Both the position numbers and the translations under genes were made by a program. From contig CAJNOL010001365.1 of NCBI GenBank assembly GCA_905250125.1, positions 1 to 64,000 on the forward strand: 64,000 nt of DNA, read 5' to 3'. Position 1 is the first letter of the stretch; each line of letters begins with the position of its first letter. Under the pieces are notes generated by a model. The model had not been told where the DNA came from. It searched no databases and saw nothing but the letters and a program-made list of their open reading frames with translations. This document shows positions 46,798 through 56,976 of this stretch, one piece after another. This DNA comes from Rotaria sordida (lineage: Eukaryota > Rotifera > Eurotatoria > Philodinida > Philodinidae).

Positions 46798-46853
46798 GGT
46801 ATGGGTATGGATGTAGGTATTCTTGATCCAAACCCACATCCACATTAGACATG
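46797..46853. repeat. Degenerate telomere-like hairpin
   Basis: GGGTATGGGTATGGATGTAG...CAAACCCACATCCACATTAG, an imperfect inverted pair of hexamer-like arms around ATTCTTGATC. Neither type A nor type B core is present. Confidence 0.5.
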
Positions 46854-48951
46854 AACATGCAGGAGTTTTTTTTTCCAAAGATAAAATTCGAACATACATA
46901 CTTTACTTTATAAGACGAACTTCTTCATAACGATTTCATTTTAATGAGAAATAAATAAATACATGTCGAAGAATAAGACTAAATTCTTACGTGAAGCATT
47001 GTCCACACTACAAAATAGCAGAATTTCACATGTTCACGCAAAATCGCTTTGGTTATAGTGTACATAACTACGACATTTTTTGCATTGATATGCAGAATTC
47101 AGAGAAATTCTAATCATCTCGCAGGTATACGCTAATAACACTGGCATTCACATGCAAGTCATATACCTTGCATATCAGCACGCATAAGTGTTGCATGCAA
47201 TCATTTGTAAGGATAAGAGTCATGCATAGTTTCGCATTTTTTACTTAAAAACTTGAAAGATTGTATTTATATGCACGTGTTTGTGACATGAACGTCTATG
47301 TATATGCCATTGTTTTGCATCTATGCACAAAAATTGTAAGTATTTGAAATAGCTTGCATCATCATGAATAAAATACGACGACTTGAAAAATATTTTGCAA
47401 ATAAACGTAAGTTTCTGAAAATTTGTTGCAAATATATACGTTTTTTACACTTTCGCGTTTGACCAAGCTGCAACATGTCATCTTCACCAGTTATTAGGTT
47501 GTTTTTCTCTGTTTGTAAAAGAAACGCATTCAAAAACGTAATTTTTCGAGATGTTGAAAATTACCAAAAAATTTCAATAATTACAAACACAAATGGAAAA
47601 AAATTACATGAATCATTAACTCAAAAGAGGAAAGATCCGTAAAAATCATGAAATTTATCAACGAAGCCCAAGAAAGTTTCTTTATGTCGTTTCAAGTTTA
47701 ATTGGCAACTAATAGTAGAAAAGAAAGTGTTAATTTTAAATATGAGCACCACGTGCGCACAATAACGGACTGAAGCGTACAATAACATATACATATATAG
47801 ATACAGTGGAGAATTCCTACGAGTGATTAATTTCTGAGATATTTTTCGTATTTTTTCTCGATGAGTTTTACATGTGCACTAGACTCGAGTTGTCACTTTT
47901 TATATTTGATAAAATATGGATTAAAGAAAGAGCTAAAACCGGATTATTTTTCATATATCATTGGAATAGTTATCAGCTGTCTCAGTAAACTTATATTTTA
48001 TTCTTCTCAGAATGTTTTATAACACTAATAGCACAAATATTTCCTGATATGACGACGTTCATTTGATACGATATTTAAATGATATATCAAAGATCAATGT
48101 GAATATCACACTATTTGCCAATAATGATACAGTCTATCATCATGGAAAACATAATTACAATCGAATTTACAACTGTATTAACCAAATTAAAATATATATG
48201 TTTAGAAAAATAATTATGTATTCTGATAGTACTCAATATCTTCTCAAATTCGTTGTTACTATAGAAATATCTTTTCAGAAAAACAATTATATATATCGAG
48301 AGTGCTTTGAATTGTCTATAATTTTGTATATTTATACATTAAAACATAAGTATTTCAAGATAAATGTTTTGAAAGTTTATGATACTTCTCGTTTTTTATT
48401 CCTATTTTTAAAATACTGTCGATGCCTTGAATACTTTTGATATATAATTGTTTGTCGTAACAAAAGGTATTTCTATCATAATAATCAATTTGAGAAGAGA
48501 ACTAAAATATTACTTCTACAAAACTCTATATAGGATTATGCTCTGTAATTCAATATTTTCAAATATTTTGTTGGTTCAAGAATATTTACCACGCATCGAA
48601 TAGTGGTCTTTAAAATACGATAATACATCAGTCGAAGCATTTTAAAAAGCACAATGCGTTGTAGCCAAGACTACGACATAGCTAATATATAATATAGACA
48701 ACTAGAAAGATTTTTGTATGACATCATTTTTGACTGAATCCTAATTTTCGTAATTTCATATAAAAGCACACCATGTATCACGCTCTATGTATGTCTTTAT
48801 TAATGAAAATTAAAAGACTGATATTATGAATAAGATTAGGTGAACATGATCTATGAACTGTGAATGTTTCATGAGATTTGAAAATAGTCAATGTAAACCT
48901 GGTAGAGATTTCATGGAATACTTCATATGCGTTTTTTTTGTAGTATCAATT
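46854..48951. other. Gene-free spacer
   Basis: AT-rich. A patch at about 47020-47330 is unusually dense in GCAT/TGCAT words, unexplained. A frame at 48063-48440 lacks recognisable features. No gene supported. Confidence 0.4.
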
Positions 48952-50652
48952 ATGACAGATTGTCAAAAAGAAATTGTACCATTTAATGAATTCTAATAAA
49001 TGTGATGATTTCGTTTCCTTTGAAAAGTTTTGTGTTCATGGAATATATACTGGTCTCAAATGGCAGTGTGTTGAATTTGCTCGTCGATGGTTATTACTAT
49101 GTAAAAGTTGTATCTTTCAAAAATATCGGATATGCTGCTGATATGTGGCAAGAATTGATATATGTGGAACGTGTGACTGATGGTCAAAAGTTTCCTTTAA
49201 AAACTTATTCAAATGGATCGCTATATAAACCTGAATGCGGTTCTCTTCTTATATATCTTCGTAGTGAAGACTCACCATATGATCATGTTGCTGTTATATG
49301 TAAAGTTCAAGAAAGTTTTATTCGTGTATGTGAACAAAATTATCAATTTCATTATTGGTCAAGTAATTATGCTCGTCAAATTCCAATGATATATCGAAAT
49401 GGTCTTTATTATATTGAAGATAATTATGATGTTTATGGATGGATGGAAATTGAAAATAATGATCAATTAAAACCATTGGATGAATCAAATATAAGCTTAA
49501 GAATAAGGCTTTTGATCATGATTATTCGCCATCCTATGTTGATAATCCAAAAGAAATGTTTCTTATGCAATCCAATGACAAAAATGTTTGTTATTATAAA
49601 GCAAATGAAGATTTTTTTGAAACTATTAGTAGTACGTCAAATCAATTATATCAATTATTTATGCAAGCCACAGATTATATTATTCATAATGATGAATTTT
49701 TAACACTTTTTAAAATACCAAACCAATTCTGGTTACGAATTCGAAGATCCTGGATAGATGAACGTGATTGTCATATAATAGATTATATGAATTTTAAATT
49801 TGATGGAAAAAGTTTGAAACTATGTCAATATAAAGCTAATCGTGCATTAACAATGCTTCAATCTGCTGTTGCACAAGAAAAATGGGCTCAAAATATGAAT
49901 CTCGATTATGATTTTATGTCGAATTTTCAATTACATTGTCTTTTAGTAAAATATTGGAAAAGATTAAATATAAAAACTACTATTCATATATTAATGGATA
50001 ATGATCAAGAAGATTTGAAGACTATTTTGTATATGAAAAAAGTAATGAAAGAAGCAGGTATTGATTCAAAATTATGCTTATTACATAATGATCTTTATTG
50101 GCAAGACTCAATCATTGTTGATAAAGACGGAGAAATTATTAATAATGTTTGGAAATTATGGGATTGGGAAACGATCTTTCAAAATTTTGAAGATCGATAT
50201 CGTAATTATAAAGAAGAAAATGAATGGGAATCAGTAAATAATGAACGTCCATGTATAAGTGATATTCTTTTAAATGAACAAATCAGAATTATCGAACTCT
50301 TATGGAAGTCAATAACAAATCATACAGCATTTTTATCGATCCTATCTACTATGTTTTCAAATCATCCTAATATTTCACACAATGAATGGATTTCATCAGA
50401 AAACTCAACACACATTCCTTTAGTCAATTGGTCGATGGAAGAACAGAATAATGGAATCGTCATGTCATATGATGAGAACAAAAGTTTTATCATAGACGAC
50501 AATATAGAAGAATATTCGGACTATTATGATATTTCTCAGAAAATATTGTTAGCTGGATGATTCATGGTATATGCTCTGGTTTTAGTATGAGTGAAGATCA
50601 AAATCATATTACTGATACAAATAATTCTATAACATACTGTTGTATAATTTGA
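48952..50652 (+). pseudogene. Bifunctional glutathionylspermidine synthetase/amidase, frameshifted
   Basis: The family couples glutathione to spermidine (ATP-grasp synthetase, C-terminal) and hydrolyses the product (CHAP amidase, N-terminal). Intron-free. After ATG at 48952 and two stops, GLKWQCVEFARRWLL carries the amidase cysteine (codon 49067-49069), and DSPYDHVAVI carries the presumed histidine. The synthetase part is open from 49556 to 50560 (FWLRIRRSWIDERDCHIIDY; NVWKLWDWETIFQNF). At least three frameshifts are needed to follow the family: one extra A in the A5 run at 49119-49123, one lost base near 49499, and one indel near 50545. After the last, SWMIHGICSGFSMSEDQNHI is readable. The usual ECG/EAG glutamate region reads MLQSAVAQEKWA, and the glycine-rich VGRxGxN loop is lost. 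Bacterial-type genes of this kind in bdelloids are regarded as horizontally acquired (recollection). Confidence 0.85.
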
Positions 50653-52247
50653 AGAAAGTATTGTTTTTTCGATTTTACACTTATAAAAATAAAAAAATAA
50701 ACACATTCCATTAGACTAATCTAACTTCACATAGATGATGAATATGATAGACAAAAGTCTTTCAAATATTAGCAATTGAAATATAGTCAATAACTGTTAC
50801 AAAACATTCTTGTACGAAGTTTGACTCGCTACATTCGATAACTTCTAGTTTTAGTTCCATTTTCTAGTTAAAATTGCAGTCGTGTTAAGTGTGAGCACCT
50901 AATCATTTAAATCGATAATAACGCTGTACAGATGAGCATTATTTATAGTATTATGTCATTGTTGATGACTGATATTATTCATTTTCCAAATGTTTTATTA
51001 TGGTGTCTGTCTAAGGGTGATAAATGATCAAATACGAACCGTTTACATATCGTATTTTATCGTAAACCTGGTCCATGATTTATGGCCGTATGTTCTCTTG
51101 TAGAAAAAAACGAAAGAAATATTTTGTTTATTTAAATTAATTTTTACTCTTGTAATATCTGTCGGAAATAGATCTAAATACAAAATATATAAATTTACTT
51201 TAACTTAATAGCCATAAAACGAAGTCCATGAATATTATTTATCAAGCACAGTTAACTGTGTTGGGTTGAGCTTCACATCCACATTCTTCTCTTATTTTAT
51301 TACACGTAAATTATATTACATAAAAAATATATCTCTATTTTGTAAACTATTCATGTTGTATTGACTTAACAAGTAGATTGCAGTTGACATTCGTATTCAT
51401 TTTCATTCTTGCTAGTTTTTTTTCATAGCATGATCAATATAATTATGAGTTATAATTTGCGTAATAAAATATTATTCACATGCTCGTCGACAACCGTTTC
51501 GTATTAACAATACTTGGTATGACTAAATCTCATATTATTATGACTTTTTTTATTCGAATCAAAAGATAAATAAATAATTTTCTTCACACAAATTTGACTC
51601 TGTATTTATGATTTTTGATAAGTATTAGTGATCAATCTATTAAAATATCAATTATTTAGCGAATCAATGATTGAAAATATCGTCAATAATAGCTCCTTGT
51701 TGATATTGTTCATATTATCTAGTTTTTTTCTAAGTCGTATTTTTTCTTCGATTACTATTGTAGAACTTTGCTTAACAAAAAATCGTAAAATTCTGCAATA
51801 GCAGAATTCGTTATATGCCCGGTCACACAACACTATTCCTTTTTCGAATATTGCGAACCGACTAGCCAAGAAAGCACATGATATTTTCTATCTCTCTCTC
51901 TGAGCTATTCATTTACTGATTTGGATTATTTATCATAGCCAAAATTCAATATTACGTTAATGTATGTTATGAAATATATATTGCTGAACACAATTATCAA
52001 TGGACATTGTTGATTAACGAGTATTTTAATACATTGAAAAACAATAAATGTTTTAGAAATAGCCCAAACTGATGATTACAAAACAATAATTTACAAAAAA
52101 GAAATCACTGATTCTTGTCTAGAATCATAGCTTAACATATCATATATTAATCTTATTTCAAAGAAATACGACCAAAACACACCATTATGGAAGAAGAGAA
52201 AATGTAATTGAATTGAAGTTCTATCATAGATTATCACGATAAATTTG
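50653..52247. other. Gene-free spacer
   Basis: Probable 3' flank of the former synthase gene (AATAAA-like motifs near 50690), then AT-rich sequence. A minus-strand frame at 51648-51869 has no recognised domain. Nothing else seen. Confidence 0.4.
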
Positions 52248-52253
52248 GCTACG

Positions 52254-52838
52254 TCTTAATTGCGGGCAAAAATTAAGCCAATTAGTGAAAAATGACCGCT
52301 TTTTGGAATGACAAAAATTCGATTATCTCATTCTGTACTGTGTATCCAAAAAGCGGTCACTCTTTCACTAATTAGTAGTTGCGAAATTGAATTATGATGT
52401 GTGTGTGTGTGTGTGTGATTGATAAATATAAAAGGTGAGAAAGAGAATAGCATTTCATTTGATACGATGGATACAAAATTTACTTGGTCAACAACGCAAA
52501 AAGGTGAAAGAGCAATCTTGCACAATAATTTCGATGCTTATCAAAAAGTCTTACGAAGTATTTCTCATCGATATATGGATGTTTTAAAAGATGCTAAAGA
52601 CAGTAGCGATGATGAGTAATGTTTTTCTTGTTTTGTTCTGTTTTTGTTCATATAGTAGTAGCATGAATAAATAACTCTCTCTACATATTATTATCATTTT
52701 ATATTTGTTGATTGTTTCTTAATTAAAAGAATGACTGCTTTTTGGAAATACAGTACAGAATGAGATAATCGAATTTTTGTCATTCCAAAAAGCGGTCATT
52801 TTCCACTAATTGGCTTAATTTTTGCCCGCAATTAGGAA
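52254..52838. mobile_element. Compound inverted-repeat element, MULE-like, enclosing a small ORF
   Basis: Terminal inverted repeats of about 115 bp (left TTAATTGCGGGCAAAAATTA..., right its near-perfect reverse complement) bound a 585-bp element. Long TIRs fit Mutator-like elements. GCTACG lies directly outside both ends (52248-52253, 52839-52844), a candidate for part of the target duplication. Each TIR is itself a smaller inverted repeat: ATGACCGCTTTTTGGA ... TCCAAAAAGCGGTCA. So the arms look like two copies of an 80-bp MITE in opposite orientation. The centre has a (GT)n run (52399-52417), a TATA-like ATAAATATAAAAGG and the ORF listed separately. Confidence 0.78.
52467..52619 (+). CDS. 50-aa ORF inside the inverted-repeat element, FLYWCH-like N-terminus
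   Basis: MDTKFTWSTTQKGERAILHN continues to a Ser/Asp/Glu-rich end and a TAA. STTQKGERAILHNNF resembles the opening strand of FLYWCH zinc-finger domains, which accompany MULE transposases in many animals, but the Cys/His residues that bind zinc are absent, so it would be a truncated derivative. A TATA-like box about 40 bp upstream and an AATAAA at about 52666 give it the look of a minimal transcription unit. The codons before the ATG stay open to 52419. Whether it is expressed is unknown. Confidence 0.4.
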   Translation: MDTKFTWSTTQKGERAILHNNFDAYQKVLRSISHRYMDVLKDAKDSSDDE

Positions 52839-52853
52839 GCTACGATAAATTTA

Positions 52854-54017
52854 AATATATCAAAATTCAAAAGTCTATCCGAAGTATATTACTTCATAAT
52901 AATTTTATTATAACTAATACGTCTGTTCCGATTACCTTCTGTCAAGAGAAAAACAAAACTTCAGTTAAAAAAAAATAAAAGTATATATGAATTATTAAAC
53001 AAATATTAAACAGAATATTGAGTATATTCCATACAAGATCAAATGAAAAAGAAAATTTTATTAAATTATTGCAAATGATATATCGTTTAACAATTAATAT
53101 TTCTGGAGCATTTATAATTCAATGAAGAATATAATAAGAATATTCTATGAGTAAAATATTAAATTTCTTATTCTAAAAAATATTTCCGTATTTCAATATT
53201 TCTAATTATGATTTCAGCATATGCTGCTTAAGTGAATTTATTATGGTAAAAAGTCATCTTTTTTTTATATGAAATTCCATATAAATTAATACCAGCTCGT
53301 TTACATAACTGCTGTGTTCGATATAGCATTATGTATTCAAGCACATAACAGAAAGAATTATTTTTGTATTCGTAATTCAATGACAACTATATATGAAGTG
53401 AGTCTCATGAATTCAAATTTATTATTGAAAGACTTTTTAATTGAGAAATTTCTTTTTATATAGAAATTTAAAAATAATTCTGTTTTTTAATATGATTATT
53501 TATCTAATATTTAGATAAATCAAAACAAGCCTTGATTTATAGCCAAAAAGAAAGCCTATTTATAGAAAAATTTTTGATTCATGATTCATACTTCATAAAT
53601 AAATGAAATTTTATTTGATAGTATGTAGATTCTTTCGTGCAAACATTTGTATAAAGGAGTCAACAAAAACCTATAGAAATTCAATAAAAATAAATATAAT
53701 TTCACGCATCTTGGAACTGTAAATGTAAACAAATGACGGAGCACTGTTAATAGAATTTTAATTTTTGTTTTTTAAAATTTGATGATTACTATTAATTATT
53801 TAGCGGGTAAATATATGCTTGTTCATTTCGCCGATGCGCGTCTATGTTACTCTTTTCATTGTCGCTTTCACTTCAATCTCTAATAAAACATCATCAAATC
53901 TTACTCATTATTTTATCATTCTGTTTAATACCTAATAGAAATATTCTGTTCATTATTATAAATATCATTATTATTATTATTATTATTATTACCATTGAGA
54001 AATTTAATTTAATCTTT
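52854..54017. other. Spacer and probable 5' UTR of next gene
   Basis: AT-rich. An ATT trinucleotide run is present at about 53966-53992. The frame upstream of 54018 stays open and encodes a hydrophobic, Ile-rich stretch produced largely by this microsatellite; I treat it as untranslated. Confidence 0.4.
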
Positions 54018-54641
54018 ATGTTTCATACGAAAATCTCTTCTTCATCATCAAAATCAACATTTGAATTTGATACATCATCAATTCAAACAAATGATAGTGA
54101 AGAAAAATTTCATTCACCAAAATCCATTATTTGTTTAAATGATAAAAATTTCAATCGAAATGCTAATGATATTTATGAAGATCTAAATAAAGATCATCCA
54201 TTTTTATATCGTTCAATTCGAAGTTCAACAGATATAACAACAAATAATCTTTATTCATCTATAAATGAAAACAATCCTTGTGGAGAAAATGAACCTATTC
54301 GTATTGAAAGTGCTCTTATTACAAGTGACGATTATGTTCATCGTTTAAATCATACAATAATACGTGAATCTCAACCTATTATTGACATTAATATGAATAG
54401 AACAATTGATCGATTTAAAAGAAATGGAGCTGGAGACGAAAATCTTTCATCTCATATTAATAATAAACAGATACAAACTTCGTCAATGAGAGATAATAAT
54501 CATTATTTGATACTCGAACAAGTACCTATACATAATCGACGAACGATTCAATTTTCATCTAAACAACTTATTCTTATTAGTAGTAGTGTATTTGTATTTG
54601 CTGTTTTACTATGTTTAACAATGATATTTTTTATTTTCTAA
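54018..54641 (+). CDS. Tail-anchored membrane protein, unknown family
   Basis: A single uninterrupted frame. Starting at the ATG of MFHTKISSSSSK gives 207 aa; an upstream ATG at 53844 would add a 58-residue hydrophobic stretch derived from an ATT repeat, which I consider less likely. The body is polar and Ser/Asn/Asp-rich with no recognised domain (SIICLNDKNFNRNANDIYED; IRIESALITSDDYVHRLNHT). The last 23 residues form one hydrophobic helix (LILISSSVFVFAVLLCLTMI) ending only three residues from the stop. This is the layout of a C-tail-anchored protein such as a SNARE or an adaptor, with the body in the cytoplasm. No SNARE heptads are evident. Confidence 0.6.
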   Translation: MFHTKISSSSSKSTFEFDTSSIQTNDSEEKFHSPKSIICLNDKNFNRNANDIYEDLNKDHPFLYRSIRSSTDITTNNLYSSINENNPCGENEPIRIESALITSDDYVHRLNHTIIRESQPIIDINMNRTIDRFKRNGAGDENLSSHINNKQIQTSSMRDNNHYLILEQVPIHNRRTIQFSSKQLILISSSVFVFAVLLCLTMIFFIF

Positions 54642-55475
54642 GATTGTTCATTCTTAGAACAACATGAATTGTTTTTTATTTAGTAGATTTCTTTTTATAT
54701 ATAATAGAATTAGACCAAAAGAAAAAAAGAGTTGAGATTTTCTATTTTATATGATAAATAAATTATAAATCTCTTTCTATTCCTAATGTTAAAATTCATA
54801 ATACATCAAGAACTGGCATTAATCCAAGAAAAATGCATTATAGTATGTCATTCATCTTTTCTTTATATGATAAGTGGTAATTTAAACGCATGAATAAATA
54901 TCTCTAGGTAAATAATTATATATTCTATGTATAGGTACTACGTTCTTTGAATGCATCCTTACAAATGAAGAAGAACGATAAGGCCTTAATGTTTTGTACT
55001 GCTTCAGTAAAAATAACTACGACAATTTTGATGATGCATACTTTCATCAATAATATAACATTCAACTGTTCTATTTTATTGCATGAATATACGCATATAA
55101 AATCAATAAATGCAGAAAAAAGAGAAGTTAATTATAAAGATTACTCATCAGTTTCTTCCACAGGAGAAATCAAAGGTCAAATGTATATATATATATAATT
55201 TGATCTCTAAAGTAAATAAAATGAAGCTAATTGATTCTACTGACAGATGAAGAAAGCCAAGATGTGAGAAGTAACATATTTGTTTTCTTTTTATGATTCT
55301 AGAAAAGATCTCATTTCATTTGAGAAGTGCACGTCTGTCTACTCATTTAATTATATAAAAAAAACAAGAAATAGACAAGAAAATGACAATTGATGACAGC
55401 ACAACTACAATAAGAAAAAAAAAAAGAAAAGTTGACAACATTTATACAATAAAAAAGTCTTACTCAAATAAATCT
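54642..55475. other. Convergent intergenic spacer
   Basis: Between the 3' ends of the tail-anchored gene (+) and the GPCR gene (-). AT-rich, with AATAAA motifs near both stops. A short frame at 54947-55198 starts only at a TTG and is not supported. Confidence 0.45.
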
Positions 55476-56976
55476 TTAAGTTTTTTTTTTGAAATAATAT
55501 TCTTTAAAACGTTCTCGAAACATATTAGACGATAAATAATAAAAAATTAAATTAACAGAATGTGTTGTTAATAATGGAACAACAGAAAAATAATTCATAG
55601 CTTGCCAGAATTTTCGAACACTTTCATCATTCGTATACGTTTGAATCATAATTGTCGATATACAATTTGGTAATGTACAAAAAATAAAACTAATTGATAT
55701 AACTAATAAACTTATTGTTATTTGTAATTGTACACCCATTTTTTGTGAATTTGTTGATGGTGACGATGATGGTGATGATAATACTGAATAACTTGTTAAT
55801 AATGATTTTTCACCTTGTAATGGTATGTGTGATTGTTTATTTTCTGTTGATGTGGATAATGTTTCAATTGATATAGGTGGTTCTTTATCATTTAATAATA
55901 ATTTATCTGATAAATGATCTATTCGATGAGATTGCCAAGCGACTATAATGAAAAAAAAAAAATTAATATAGATTAGTTAAGAATAAATAATCGTCTTAAA
56001 TTTTATATATAGAAAAACCACGTTTTGCTCTTACAAAATTGCTTTTAATCCTATAAATGAAGTATTTGTTTTTTTTAAGCTTACCATTAGAATCAAGAAG
56101 ATTATTTATTACTTTTTCATCTTTAATTGATACAAATATTTCATGTTTATTGTCATTTATTGTATTATTAGTTGTTGAACATGTTTGAAATTTTAATACT
56201 TTAGTTGGTTTTTCACATATTTTCGGTACATCTCTTGATGTTGAATTTTGTTCATGAGGGATATTTGGTAGTATAATTTGTTTTTTACTATCATATTTTT
56301 TTTTCATGTTTGTTTTATTATGACAAACAGTTAGAACAATAAATAAATTACATATGGCTATTATTGTAAATGGTATGATTGAATATGATAATAAATAAAC
56401 AACATTTAAACGTGAATATATTGCTTCATACCATTTATAATGTCTTATACTACAATAACCATGTGAATCAATTGTATAACCAATTAAATAATGTGAGTTA
56501 ACTATTGAAAAAACGACTATAACAATTAAACAAACAATTCGTGATAAATTTGTTGTACAATTAAGACGATATAATGATAAACATGATGTTGCAATAAGAC
56601 GATCAATTGATAAACATGCTAATAGACCAGCTGATATTTGACATGATAAATAATTAAAAAAAAGCACTGATTTACATAGGAATACATTCCAATTAAGAAT
56701 ATAAATTTCAAATGTTATCAAAAATAAAAGTGGTGCGGTAACAACTACATAAATTGTATCAAATATAGCTATAAATATAAAATACCATTTTGTTGATGAT
56801 CGAGCATATATTCGTGATTGAAATATTCGTATACATGCCCAATTAAAAATAGGAGAAAGAACTAGAAATAATGGACATACAATACGTAATGACCAAAGAG
56901 AAGAATGAAGAAGCCAATTTGTTGTATCAATTGTATTATTTAATGCCACTATTGTATTGTTATTGGTAGTATTCAT
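55476..56976 (-). CDS. Rhodopsin-family GPCR with very long third intracellular loop
   Basis: Exon 1 is 56085-56976 and exon 2 is 55476-55942, with an intron of 142 nt, giving 452 aa. The N-terminus carries three sequons. Helix 1 is LRIVCPLFLVLSPIFNWACI, helix 2 YFIFIAIFDTIYVVVTAPLL, and helix 3 ends ACLSIDRLIAT (DRL in place of DRY). The cysteine at the top of helix 3 (FLCKSVLFF) and one in loop 2 (HGYCSIRHY) can form the conserved disulfide. The third intracellular loop is about 150 residues, Ser/Thr-rich, and contains the intron. Helix 6 is ITISLLVISISFIFCTLPNC, and helix 7 has HSVNLIFYYLSSNMFRE with NLIFY replacing NPxxY. The pattern is that of a rotifer-type peptide receptor; ligand unknown. 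Confidence 0.88.

Noticed and set aside
53844..54017. Hydrophobic N-terminal extension of the tail-anchored protein
   Set aside because: Mostly an Ile run translated from an ATT microsatellite; the ATG at 54018 gives a coherent polar body with one C-terminal helix.
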